DNA of 64,000 nt from Streptomyces sp. NBC_01707 (GCF_041438805.1 NZ_CP109190.1:4464001-4528000); one strand, 5' to 3'; shown: positions 54,846 to 63,176, counted from the stretch's first letter. Notes: generated from the sequence alone by a model not told the origin. Program-made: numbers and translations.

Positions 54846-55216
54846 GCACCGCTCTCAGGGCTGTTTGCTCAGGATGCGGTACTCGGCGTTGTCCAGGTTC
54901 ATCCAGACCCACAGCTTTGGGCCGCTGGGCTGCCATTCGGCCAAGGCCGCTCATATTTCACTTGGCGGCTGACTCGGTTCCGAAAACCCCACCGAAGCGA
55001 TGAGTCACCCACCTCTTGGATCTCACCATATTTCCCTACGGGGGTTATATTTCACTGGCGATGCGAGAGGAATTTCCTGCCGTTCTGTCGGAAGAAACCA
55101 CTCGGAGGGTTGACTGCACAGTCGCGGGAGCGAAGGTGCGCGTAAAGGGATTCACTGTTCGGTTTCATGGTATAGTCCTAATGAATTTACAGGCGCCACA
55201 AAAAAAGGGGAATGGC
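54846..55216. other. AT-richer upstream region
   Basis: Lower GC than anything else nearby (for example cttggatctcaccatatttc and ggtatagtcctaatgaattt). The open frame of the next gene extends back to 55016, but that part has no clear ribosome site. TATAGT near 55171 could be a -10 box for the gene at 55217. Confidence 0.45.
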
Positions 55217-55816
55217 GTGAATACCGAGAAGGTTACGGCTCGACGTCTTACGGCCGACGAGGTTTCCGAATTGGGCCTCCAGGACGGCATCTTCGTCTCG
55301 GCGGAGATGAATGGCCTTCCTCTCGACTCCTACGCCCCGGCTTTCCTTACGAAGCCGGGTAAGAATTTCGAGGGAGGGTCCTTCACCGCGAGGACGATCT
55401 TCGGTGAGGAAATTCATATTCTCCCGGACAACGTCGAAGAGCGCGGGATCTGGATTGCCGACAAGGCAGGGGAACAAATCGAGGTTCTCCAGAGTGCCGG
55501 CGTCCTCCTGAACCTCGCCCTCTTCGTGCCCGACGGGAACAAGGAATCCCTGGAGTCGCTCTACTCCGCCGCACGGGAAGCATTCGGCGCGGGGATTGTT
55601 CAGCGCTGGAGCGAGGAAACCGTCGCGGTGCCGGACGTTAAGGTCGACCTGTACGAGGAGCCGGCCCGGGGGCGGAAGAACACGAACAGCCAAAACCGCG
55701 ACCGCCGCGCCCTGGACATCTACCCGACCCGAGTGCGGTTCCTGGAGCCCAGCGATGGCTGGAGGTTCATTGTCGAACCGCACAAGGAGATCGTTGATGA
55801 CACACCGACGATCTGA
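55217..55816 (+). CDS. hypothetical protein of atypical composition
   Basis: 199 residues from the GTG at 55217, preceded by AAAAAAGGGG, a strong ribosome site (VNTEKVTARRLTADEVSELG). The frame is open back to 55016 (266 residues). It is soluble and acidic, with the stretches EMNGLPLDSYAPAFLTKPGK and IHILPDNVEERGIWIADKAG. No motif was recognised. Codons are less G/C-rich than in the housekeeping genes, which suggests acquisition. A perfect terminator follows. It lies between two copies of an 83-bp repeat. Confidence 0.65.
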   Translation: MNTEKVTARRLTADEVSELGLQDGIFVSAEMNGLPLDSYAPAFLTKPGKNFEGGSFTARTIFGEEIHILPDNVEERGIWIADKAGEQIEVLQSAGVLLNLALFVPDGNKESLESLYSAAREAFGAGIVQRWSEETVAVPDVKVDLYEEPARGRKNTNSQNRDRRALDIYPTRVRFLEPSDGWRFIVEPHKEIVDDTPTI

Positions 55817-55846
55817 CCTGATGGCAGGTTAGCCTCGATCTCTCGC

Positions 55847-55876
55847 AGGAGCCCGTCAGCTTGCTGACGGGCTCCT
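55847..55876 (+). terminator. terminator after the 55217 gene
   Basis: AGGAGCCCGTCAGC (55847-55860) is exactly complementary to GCTGACGGGCTCCT (55863-55876), with a tetraloop once the closing pair opens, followed by CTTCGCTTGTC. It lies about 30 bases after the stop. Confidence 0.85.
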
Positions 55877-56314
55877 CTTCGCTTGTCGGGGCGTGTGGGC
55901 AGGCCGCTGGCCCGATTTTCGCGTTGGGTGGGCTTCGCCGGGGGGTCATGTTTTCGGTGAGATGGTTCAGGCCCGTCGGGACAGACTGCCTCAACCCACG
56001 AGAAACCCCGCTCCCATCCCGTCCACCTTCGACCGGCACGCCGTGGAGCCAACGCTCACCACCATCCGGCCGGCACTCGCGGACGGCACCCCATAGCGCG
56101 CCGCCGGGCGCGGCCAGCCGGGGCGAAGACAGAGGCAGGCCGCGCCGCTGAGACGGCGCGCACCCGCGCAGTGCGTGGATCTTGGTGAAGTAGGGCGGCT
56201 GCCTGACCGATGCCCACGTCGCGCGGCTGTTCGCCGTCGCTCGAGCCAAGGACGAGTCCCCCGGCACTGCACTGACGCGTGGGCCAACGCCCGTACCAGG
56301 TCGGGACTGTAGCC
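55877..56314. other. intergenic, no gene supported
   Basis: Open frames on both strands lack start signals and recognisable sequence. This is probably decayed element DNA next to the pseudogene at 56315. Confidence 0.4.
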
Positions 56315-56843
56315 ATGTCCGACGACGACAAGACTCCGGCTCGCGAGGTCATCGCGGACTACACGCAGGCGCACTTCAGGTACTTCCGCACCGCTGAAGG
56401 GACCGTGTACGCGCAGAAGAACGGCCACCCCGTCGCCCGCCCGATCCGCTCCCAGGGAACGACGGGCAGCCACCGCCAAGAACTCATGGTCGGCCTGTTC
56501 AAGGTCGGACGCGGCGTGTTCAACGGGACCGCGCTCAACGAGGCGTCGGACTTGATCGAAGCACTCGCGCTGTCCGAGGACGTGCAGCCGGTCCACATCC
56601 GCGTCGTCCCCGGGTCCGACGGGCGACGTGGCTGGACCTGGGCCACGATGACGGGCAGTCCGTCCGCATCCACCCCACCGGCAGAGACCTCCCCCCGACC
56701 CACGCGAGGTCTGCTGGCGGCGGGCCCAGCTCACCGGGGAACTGCCCCTGCCGGGCAGGGATGTGAGGGGTCCGTCTATCCCCCCGGGGGACAGGCGGGG
56801 GACACGGCCTGAACAGAGACGGGATACCGGCGGCATGAGGTGA
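56315..56843 (+). pseudogene. decayed replication/ATPase gene of an integrative element (N-terminal part)
   Basis: Reads MSDDDKTPAREVIADYTQAH then FRYFRTAEGTVYAQKNGHPV, a layout seen at the N terminus of primase/ATPase-like proteins of actinomycete integrative elements and phages. Two one-base losses break it. After DG near 56620 the frame must shift to give WLDLGHDDGQSVRIHPTGRD, and after the CCCCCC run near 56690 it shifts again to DPREVCWRRAQLTGELPLPG. The end is TGA at 56841. The downstream ATPase portion is missing. Family recognition is from motif memory and is moderate. Confidence 0.6.
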
Positions 56844-56896
56844 GACAAGCCACCTATTTCGGGCCCCTCCCCCAGGCGTGTCCTGAGCATGCAGAA

Positions 56897-56935
56897 ACCC
56901 CCGCTGATCTGCTGTGTCAGCAGGTCAGCGGGGGT
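56897..56935 (-). terminator. terminator downstream of the tRNA-Tyr remnant
   Basis: ACCCCCGCTGATCTGCT (56897-56913) pairs with AGCAGGTCAGCGGGGGT (56919-56935), one G.U pair, loop GTGTC. It lies 12 bases past the tRNA 3' end on the minus strand, as expected for a tRNA transcription unit. Confidence 0.8.
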
Positions 56936-56946
56936 CTCCCGTTCTG

Positions 56947-57001
56947 TGGCGGCGCCAGGGTTCGCACCTGGGTAGGCTGAGCCGGCAGATTTACAGTCTG
57001 C
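56947..57001 (-). pseudogene. 3' fragment of tRNA-Tyr (GTA), likely attachment-site scar
   Basis: The minus strand from 57001 reads GCAGA-CTGTAAA-TCTGC (anticodon arm, GTA), a long variable arm CGGCTCAGCC, T-arm CCAGGTGCGAACCCTGG and acceptor 3' strand CGCCGCC-A. This is about positions 27-73 of a type II tRNA-Tyr. The T-loop has TGCGAAC rather than TTCGAAT. The matching 5' half is absent. Integrative elements often recombine at tRNA 3' ends and leave such copies. Confidence 0.65.
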
Positions 57002-57070
57002 GCCCAACGCGCCCGCGGACCAGGCACTTCCTCAGTCGCTGGACATCGCGCCCCACACCGACCCCACAGG
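56988..57070. repeat. imperfect direct repeat, copy B
   Basis: Matches copy A at 54405-54486 in the same orientation (GATTTACAGTCTGCGCCCAA ... ACCCCACAGG). Its left end is the anticodon arm of the tRNA-Tyr fragment, so the repeat continues outward from the tRNA into flanking sequence. Confidence 0.6.
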
Positions 57071-57074
57071 CGGC

Positions 57075-57587
57075 TTACTTGTCAGCCTTGTCCAGGCGCC
57101 ACCCGACCATTCCCGTGGCCCCCGGCATTCCGTCGCCATCGATCTTGATCGGGGCCGCTGACGCCGTGAGGTCCTGCCGGAAAGTGACACCGTCGCAAAC
57201 AAGGGTCTGACGAACGGGGTTCTTCACAGCTATGGAAAGGATGATTTTACCCTTTCCTGCGCAGACTACCGACAACTTGTACGAATGCCCGCGCGTTAGT
57301 TCCGGTACCGAGTGGAAGCCGTCGCCGACACGTTCAAGGCCGGCCTCGACGAACGTCGGATCGCTGTCGCTGACCTCGGCTGTGTCGAGGGTCCTCTCGA
57401 CTTGTTTACCCAGCTTGTCGTCGGTGAGGTCGGACGGGCTTGAGGGGCTTTCCCGCGGCTGGCCCGGGCTGCTCGCCGGCGCGTTTGGCCCACCGGGCTC
57501 GCTCGTGCATCCCGTGACCAAGGCAACGCACAATGCGGAGGCGCAGAGGACGAGGTTACGCCCCAGAGGGCGCGGTTGTTTCGTCAT
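57075..57587 (-). CDS. small lipoprotein of unknown function
   Basis: 170 residues from the ATG at 57587 (MTKQPRPLGRNLVLCASALC). A signal sequence ends in the lipobox VTGC with Cys27. The mature protein starts with a Pro/Ser-rich linker and then a beta-rich domain (LTRGHSYKLSVVCAGKGKII; LSIAVKNPVRQTLVCDGVTF) with two Cys that could form a disulfide. Its ATG overlaps the stop of the upstream gene (ATGA), so the two are coupled and the products probably act together at the cell surface. The domain family was not recognised. Confidence 0.72.
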   Translation of the reverse strand: MTKQPRPLGRNLVLCASALCVALVTGCTSEPGGPNAPASSPGQPRESPSSPSDLTDDKLGKQVERTLDTAEVSDSDPTFVEAGLERVGDGFHSVPELTRGHSYKLSVVCAGKGKIILSIAVKNPVRQTLVCDGVTFRQDLTASAAPIKIDGDGMPGATGMVGWRLDKADK

Positions 57588-58282
57588 GAGCTCGTCGTCC
57601 AGTATCGCCACCCGACTTCTCTGGTGGGAAGCTTCGCGGTACCTGCCCCAATTTTCACCTTCCCGCAGCGGTTTGCACTGGTTTTGTACTTCGTCCAGTT
57701 CACCTTGTGGCCCCAAGAGCCATATTGCAGGTGACCGTACTTCTTTGCAGGTATCTCGTGGGTGTAAGTGTGCCCCACGGTGACTCCCACTTCGGCCACC
57801 ACCTTGACGCTGTACTCCGCCTTGACCTCAGCGAGAATGACACTGGCAGTGACTCCGGCGGTGCCACTCACCTCGACCCCGATCTTGCCCGCCTTCTCCA
57901 CACTCACCCTCATCGATCCACCCGGACCGTCTTTATAGCTGGTGCCGTTCCACCATGAAGGAACGTGGTAGTGGTCCTTTTTATTACTCACTTGCACCCA
58001 CTGCTTGGCCGGATTGTCGCAACGCATGGTCCCGACATCACCGTCGGCGCTCACCTCAGGGAGAGCGGAAAGGGTGTTGTCGACGGCGACCTCGGCGGCA
58101 GACTTGGACGGGCCTTCCACCATGCTGTCAGCCGATTCCTGCGAGGCGATCTGGTCAGAGGTGACATCTTCAGGCGCGACGTCAGACGACTCCTCGGCTG
58201 CCCCGGCCGTGGTGGCCAGCACCAGAGTCAAAGCCAGAGTCGTGACTGGAGTTAAAAAGTACCGCAATGCTGTCTTTCGCAC
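57584..58282 (-). CDS. secreted protein of unknown function
   Basis: 232 residues from the GTG at 58282 with AGGGGG upstream. A Sec signal peptide (VRKTALRYFLTPVTTLALTL, cleavage near AGA) is followed by an acidic region and then a beta-rich domain with an alternating pattern (GGSMRVSVEKAGKIGVEVSG; TAGVTASVILAEVKAEYSVK; VVAEVGVTVGHTYTHEIPAK). The alternating hydrophobic strands and Tyr/Trp-rich end (YGSWGHKVNWTKYK) recall beta-barrel or pore-type secreted proteins, but no family is assigned. It forms an operon with the downstream lipoprotein. Confidence 0.75.
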   Translation of the reverse strand: MRKTALRYFLTPVTTLALTLVLATTAGAAEESSDVAPEDVTSDQIASQESADSMVEGPSKSAAEVAVDNTLSALPEVSADGDVGTMRCDNPAKQWVQVSNKKDHYHVPSWWNGTSYKDGPGGSMRVSVEKAGKIGVEVSGTAGVTASVILAEVKAEYSVKVVAEVGVTVGHTYTHEIPAKKYGHLQYGSWGHKVNWTKYKTSANRCGKVKIGAGTAKLPTREVGWRYWTTSS

Positions 58283-58466
58283 GTGATTCCCCCTACGGAT
58301 GGCGCCCAGACGACTGGGCGGGTCTGTAAATAACCTACGTAACTGCCGCACCTTGATTGGGAACTTATTGGATTTCCTGAGGAAGACTTGAGGAACGGAA
58401 TCCAGGTTGCCGCTTCTGAGGACTGTCCCGTAACGGGGGTGCAGCACGTCGTCGCAGGCGGCTGTC

Positions 58467-58730
58467 GATTGGCTGCGGAATAAGTCCAGACCATCGCCCA
58501 TGCCGTCAGCTCGGCAAAGTCAAGGCCGCATCGGGGGTAGAGCCGGTGCATTAGAGCGGGACCGTCGTGGTGCTCCTTCGCCCAGGTGTCGATCCAGGCG
58601 AACGCCCGGCTTTCGCCCAGCGGGAGCCAGCGGTCCCGCGCGCGGGTCGCGCAGTCGGATGCGGTGGTGGTGCCGGGCGACTTCCCGTGCGGGCACCAGG
58701 TCCGCTGGCTAGTCTGAGCCAACGGGCAAT
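58467..58730 (-). pseudogene. possible gene remnant between the secretory operon and the NLR operon
   Basis: The minus strand reads RDRWLPLGESRAFAWIDTWA then KEHHDGPALMHRLYPRCGLD and FAELTAWAMVWTYSAA with streptomycete codon bias. No start with a ribosome site is evident. It may be a degraded gene or one whose start overlaps the NLR operon promoter region. The rest of 58283-58753 shows no gene; 58283-58330 should hold the secretory operon promoter. Confidence 0.4.
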
Positions 58731-58753
58731 AACCGGCTGGAGGGGGCGGGTTC

Positions 58754-59164
58754 GTGGATCCGGAGATGACCATGCTGGCGGGTACAGCGGGGACAACCTT
58801 GGTCACCTTGTTGACGACCGAAGCCTGGCAACGCGCGAGGGATGGTATTGCTTCGTTGTGGCGCCGTGCCGAGCCGGAGCGGGCCGAGGCGATTTCCGCC
58901 GAGCTCGACGTCACTCGAAGAGATCTACTGGCCGCGCAGGCCGGCGGCGACGGCGAATCCCGCAACGAACTGGGGGCTGAATGGCAGGGCCGCATGCGGC
59001 GGCTGCTCGCAGCACATCCCGAGGAGACAGAGGCACTGCGGACGCTGCTTGCCGAACTGGCTCCGCACGCGCCCGCAGACACATCGGTGACGCAGCACGC
59101 CACCGCTTCGGGGCATGCCCGGGTCTACCAAGCCGGCCGTGACCAGAACTTTGGCCACCGATGA
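58754..59164 (+). CDS. small NLR-associated effector-like protein with C-terminal amyloid-type motif
   Basis: 136 residues from the GTG at 58754, with GGAGGGGGCGG upstream (VDPEMTMLAGTAGTTLVTLL). The N-terminal about 95 residues are predicted largely helical, with a hydrophobic first helix and amphipathic helices ([40 protein letters not shown]). This fits the Bell-type (HeLo-like) cell-death domain of NLR operons. The last 21 residues contain ARVYQAGRDQNF, which aligns with GRIYQASGDQHF at the N terminus of the next gene (7 of 12 identical). Its stop overlaps the start of that gene (ATGA). Effector function is inferred from architecture. Confidence 0.7.
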   Translation: MDPEMTMLAGTAGTTLVTLLTTEAWQRARDGIASLWRRAEPERAEAISAELDVTRRDLLAAQAGGDGESRNELGAEWQGRMRRLLAAHPEETEALRTLLAELAPHAPADTSVTQHATASGHARVYQAGRDQNFGHR

Positions 59165-61293
59165 GCGCCCACAACGATGCCCGGGCCGACGGCCAGGGCC
59201 GCATCTACCAAGCCTCCGGCGACCAGCACTTCATCGAGCAGCACCACCACACCCCTGATTGGTCGGGGCCGGACTCTGTGCGGCGCCCGGCGATCGGCCG
59301 CACCCCCGTGGTACTTCGCGACCGCGTCGGAGAGATGGACCGTCTGCGCGCCGCCGTCGCGCCCGGCGTCGGCAACCGCGTGTATGTCCTCCACGGCTTA
59401 GGCGGTTGTGGCAAAACCGCCGTTGCCTATGAGCTCTTCGACCACGCCACCAATCAGGCAGGCCGACTCGGACTGTGGGTCAACGCGTCCGACCCCGCCT
59501 CCCTGCGCGCAGGCATGCTCGCCGTCGCGGCCGACCGCGGAGCCACCGACGGTGAACTGGTGGGAGCACGCAGCGGACTGCGCCCCGCCGCCGATCTCGT
59601 CTGGCACCATCTCGACCGCTCCGACCAACCCTGGTTACTGGTCCTCGACAATGCTGATAACCCCGCCATCCTTCGCGACGGCGGCTGGCTGCGAACCAGC
59701 CCCATCGGGACCGTCCTGGTCACGACCCGGCAAGCGGCGGCTCACTGGTGGCCGGGGGCGAAACTACTTCAACTCGGTGTACTCCCACGTAACGATGCAG
59801 CACTCGTCCTGCGCGACCTCGCACCCCATACCGGGTCGATCGAAGATGCTGCGGACGTCGCCGACCGCCTCGGACGACTGCCTCTAGCCCTTACCCTCGC
59901 CGGCGGATTCCTCGCCCACCAGGTGATTGACCCATGGAGCCTGGCCGACTACGGCCGCCGACTCGACGGCAGCGCAGGCTTCGATCCCATCGAGCTCATC
60001 GAACAAGGCGCCACAGCTGTCGGCGGCGATTCCCGACACCTGCCCAGCCGCACTTGGCAACTGTCCCTCGACGCCCTCGCTGCACAAGGCTCACCCGAAG
60101 CGGGTCACCTTCTACGCCTATTCGCTTGCTGGTCCAGTGACCCATTGCCACTGTCAGTTCTACGCGGGGCCGAACTCGACCCGGCTCTTCCGGCCTCTCA
60201 CGTGGAATCAGCCCTCCGCGGACTCCTTGATCACTCCCTCACCGAGCTGGCCCCTGGGGAAATGCGCTGCCTACGCACCCACGGCGTACTCCTCGACAGC
60301 GTGGCCCGGGCCACGCCCACTGACCAACACGAGCAGCTCTCCGCCACGGCTGCCCGCCTGTGTCTCGCTGTATTGCCGGAAGTACCTGACCGAGGGACAC
60401 AGGACCCTCGTCTGAACCTGCTGGCACCTCATGTGATTGCACTGCTGCGGAGAACAGCGAACTGGGCAACCAGTCAATCGACAGTAGAAACTGCGGCAGA
60501 TTGCGCCCTTCGACTTGTCACCGCTGTTCATAGGGCCGGCGATTACGACTCAGCGCTCAGCTTGGGCAATGATGCCGTGGAACTACTAAAACCTCGGCTG
60601 GGCGAAGACAGCGTTTCGCTACTCCGACTGCGTCAACGCGTTGGGCGAACTCTCTTTCGGCTCGGACGGTTCGAGGAGGCAAAGGCCCTCCTCCGGCAAG
60701 TGCTGGACGACTGCGAAGCCACGCTAGGCCCAGAGGCGCCGGACACTCTAGCCGCTTGCAATCGACTGGCCGGTCCACTCGTCGTCCTTGGCCAAAGACC
60801 CGATGGCGTTTCGTTGATTCGGCGAGCAGCACAGGGGTACACCCAAGCGCTCGGCCCAGTGCACCCTCTCACTCTTATGGCGCGCTCGGCCCTTCTAGAG
60901 GTATCCACCCAGCTGACAGACATAGAAGCTGGGGCGGACTTGGTTACAGAATGCCATCGTGAGGTGGGAGAAGACCACACCATTACGCTCGGCGCAGAAC
61001 TCAACTATGCTTTTACACTTCATCGCGCCGGGAGACCAGAAGAGGCGCTACCGTATATTCAATCCGCCTTTACGAAATTTGTGCGGCGTTTTGGTGCCGA
61101 TTTCCCCATCACGTTGAATGCTCGGCAAACACTAGGCGCGATTCTGCATGCACTCAGCCAAAATACTGAAGCAATCGAGCATCTGAAAGAAGTTACAGAA
61201 GGACGGACCAGAGTACTTGGACCGAATCACCCTTGGACGCTTAGCGCCAATGAGCTCCTCAAGCAATATGGAGGCTCGCAGCAAGTATCTTGA
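59161..61293 (+). CDS. NB-ARC/TPR STAND protein (bacterial NLR) with N-terminal amyloid-type motif
   Basis: 710 residues, MSAHNDARADGQGRIYQASG. After the N-terminal motif and a His-rich linker comes an NB-ARC ATPase: Walker A GLGGCGKTA at about 79-87, Walker B WLLVLDNAD at about 158-166, sensor/RNBS VLVTTR near 185, and a GLPL-type GRLPLALTLAGGFLA. A winged-helix-like part follows (LLRLFACWSSDPLPLSVLRG). From about residue 440 tetratricopeptide repeats run to the end (GDYDSALSLGNDAVELLKPR; GRFEEAKALLRQVLDDCEAT; GRPEEALPYIQSAFTKF). TPRs probably sense the trigger and NB-ARC oligomerises. It is coupled to the upstream effector-like gene. The 3' third is AT-richer than the 5' part. Confidence 0.85.
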   Translation: MSAHNDARADGQGRIYQASGDQHFIEQHHHTPDWSGPDSVRRPAIGRTPVVLRDRVGEMDRLRAAVAPGVGNRVYVLHGLGGCGKTAVAYELFDHATNQAGRLGLWVNASDPASLRAGMLAVAADRGATDGELVGARSGLRPAADLVWHHLDRSDQPWLLVLDNADNPAILRDGGWLRTSPIGTVLVTTRQAAAHWWPGAKLLQLGVLPRNDAALVLRDLAPHTGSIEDAADVADRLGRLPLALTLAGGFLAHQVIDPWSLADYGRRLDGSAGFDPIELIEQGATAVGGDSRHLPSRTWQLSLDALAAQGSPEAGHLLRLFACWSSDPLPLSVLRGAELDPALPASHVESALRGLLDHSLTELAPGEMRCLRTHGVLLDSVARATPTDQHEQLSATAARLCLAVLPEVPDRGTQDPRLNLLAPHVIALLRRTANWATSQSTVETAADCALRLVTAVHRAGDYDSALSLGNDAVELLKPRLGEDSVSLLRLRQRVGRTLFRLGRFEEAKALLRQVLDDCEATLGPEAPDTLAACNRLAGPLVVLGQRPDGVSLIRRAAQGYTQALGPVHPLTLMARSALLEVSTQLTDIEAGADLVTECHREVGEDHTITLGAELNYAFTLHRAGRPEEALPYIQSAFTKFVRRFGADFPITLNARQTLGAILHALSQNTEAIEHLKEVTEGRTRVLGPNHPWTLSANELLKQYGGSQQVS

Positions 61294-61675
61294 AAAACAA
61301 GCCGATATCCTCAGTCGCCCAGACCGCGCGACGGAGCACTGTAAGCAGATCGGCCGATGGCCCCCGTTAGCGGGCTCCGCATCGGATCTGCGATTTTCCG
61401 CTCCCCCAGCCAGTTGCCCCACAGGCGCACGGCTTGCGGTGCAGCCGTGCGTGACGATCCGGTCCCAGCGGCAGCAGCTTTACAGTCCGCGCTCTGCGCA
61501 CAGGGCGGCCTGGCAAACACGCCGAGCGCGTAGGCCCGCCCCACAGATGCCCCAACGCCCATGTGGGTAGTGCCGCATCACGCAACGTTTGCCCTGCCGT
61601 CCTCTATCTCGCGAACGCGTACCCGCCCCGGCACGACCCCGAAAGTAGCGAGCGTGGACACGTAGGCTGCGGACG
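61294..61675. other. intergenic region with a weak tRNA-like stretch
   Basis: No gene is supported. Near 61475-61490 the minus strand reads GCGCGGACTGTAAAGCTGC, again resembling a tRNA-Tyr anticodon arm, and the sequence beyond is loosely like the 83-bp repeats, too diverged to call. Confidence 0.4.
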
Positions 61676-62149
61676 GTGACCTACGACATCATGTTCTTGC
61701 GGGTTCTCCCGGGCCGCACCTTCGACGAGACCCTGGAGGAGATCAACTCCGCCTACGACCCGGATGCCGACCTCAAGCCCATGAACCTGACTGGTGAGCA
61801 ACGTGCCGATTGGGACAGGCTCATGCAGCGAATATCGCGGGAGGTCGGTCCGGTCACCACCGAGGAGTTCCCCTACAGCCTGACCCTGTGGCGTGACGGG
61901 CCTGCTGGCCATGTGCAGCTGGACTACGACGGGGACTCGGCCAACCTCGACATTCCCTACCGCTACCCGGGAAGCGAAGCACTGCCGATCATGGCGGAGG
62001 CGTACCGCATCGGGCGGATGGTTGAGGAGGAGTGCGGCCTCGAAGGCTACGACTACGAAGTCGAGCAACCTGTCCGAACCGGCGATATCGACGTAGCGGC
62101 AGCCAGGCTCGGTGGCATTGCCCGCTGGGCGCAGGAGACTCTCACCTGA
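61676..62149 (+). CDS. conserved-looking hypothetical protein
   Basis: 157 residues from the GTG at 61676 (VTYDIMFLRVLPGRTFDETL). Acidic, soluble, with YSLTLWRDGPAGHVQLDYDG and LDIPYRYPGSEALPIMAEAY suggesting an alpha/beta fold. Good streptomycete codon use. No family recognised. The next gene follows in the same direction after 70 bases. Confidence 0.65.
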   Translation: MTYDIMFLRVLPGRTFDETLEEINSAYDPDADLKPMNLTGEQRADWDRLMQRISREVGPVTTEEFPYSLTLWRDGPAGHVQLDYDGDSANLDIPYRYPGSEALPIMAEAYRIGRMVEEECGLEGYDYEVEQPVRTGDIDVAAARLGGIARWAQETLT

Positions 62150-62219
62150 CCGGTGAGAGGCTGTGCTCTCGTTTGCACAATCACTGGGACAGCCCACGGC
62201 ACATCCGTATCTTGGCGCC

Positions 62220-63023
62220 ATGACGGACGAGAAAGCGCTGAGGCTCTACGTGAACCGCTGGGGCGACACATCGGATCCGGCCCCAGGTCGGCCCGGGTCC
62301 TACAGGGAAATCTGCTCGTGCTTCGACCAGTCCAAGCCGCATCCGCGCGCCCGAGTCGGATTCCACACCGAACGGCAGAACACCTCCGCCCCGGGCTGGC
62401 AGCACCTACTGGAACTGGTCGACGAGGCCGCTACCGACGGACGCGAAGAGTTCCGCCCCCTGATCGAGCTCAGCCCGGAAGAGCGGAGGCAGGTCATCAC
62501 CCTGCCGCCGAGCATCGCCAGGCTCACAGCGGTCAAGCACCTCGTGCTCTACGGCAGCAACCTGGTCCGAATCCCGCCCGAGGTCGGGGCCATGACCAGC
62601 CTCGAGGAGTTCACCCCCTACACCTCCTACCGGCTGCACTGGTTCCCCTACGAGATCACCCGATGCCGGAAGCTGACCCGCAGCACGGTGAGCACGCGCG
62701 CATTGTTCGGCAACTACAAGGTGCGACCGCCCTTCCCACGGCTTCAGCCTCCCCTGGGCTCCGTCGCGGACCTTGATATGGGAAACCTGGATCCCCGGCG
62801 CTGGGGGGCCACCGCCATGCACAGTTGCAGCGTCTGCGACCGCCCGCTCGAACAGGGCGGACTCCAACAGGTGTGGATCTCACTACGCGTGGCCACCGAC
62901 GTACTGCCCCTGCTGGTCAGCGCCTGCTCATCGGCGTGTGTGGCCGCGCTGCCCGGCGGCGCTCGTGACTACGTCCCTTCACCCCACAAAGGTGGCCGAG
63001 TCGACCAGCCGGCGACTGACTGA
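62220..63023 (+). CDS. leucine-rich-repeat protein with Cys-rich C-terminal module
   Basis: 267 residues from the ATG at 62220 (MTDEKALRLYVNRWGDTSDP). A short leucine-rich-repeat stretch lies at about residues 95-150 (LPPSIARLTAVKHLVLYGSN; LVRIPPEVGAMTSLEEFTPY; WFPYEITRCRKLTRST). The end has a possible zinc site with CSVCDRPL and a later CSSAC. LRRs of this spacing bind proteins, so a recognition or immunity role is possible. Its position beyond the NLR operon may or may not be meaningful. Confidence 0.7.
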   Translation: MTDEKALRLYVNRWGDTSDPAPGRPGSYREICSCFDQSKPHPRARVGFHTERQNTSAPGWQHLLELVDEAATDGREEFRPLIELSPEERRQVITLPPSIARLTAVKHLVLYGSNLVRIPPEVGAMTSLEEFTPYTSYRLHWFPYEITRCRKLTRSTVSTRALFGNYKVRPPFPRLQPPLGSVADLDMGNLDPRRWGATAMHSCSVCDRPLEQGGLQQVWISLRVATDVLPLLVSACSSACVAALPGGARDYVPSPHKGGRVDQPATD

Positions 63024-63176
63024 GACTGACCAGCCGAACAGCCTCCCTCCCCGCACGCCGCTCCCCGGAGAAGCGAACACGGCCAAGTACCTGAGGCTCG
63101 AACGCCTGAGGCCTGTTTCACAATTGGTGAGCCGGGCGACAAAGGGAGCGAAGGGCGCGCCCCCTATCCTCATGCC

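Noticed and set aside
61460..61500. Third tRNA-Tyr-like anticodon arm with loosely similar flank
   Set aside because: Too diverged from the 83-bp repeats, and no T-arm or acceptor can be drawn; noted only as a hint.
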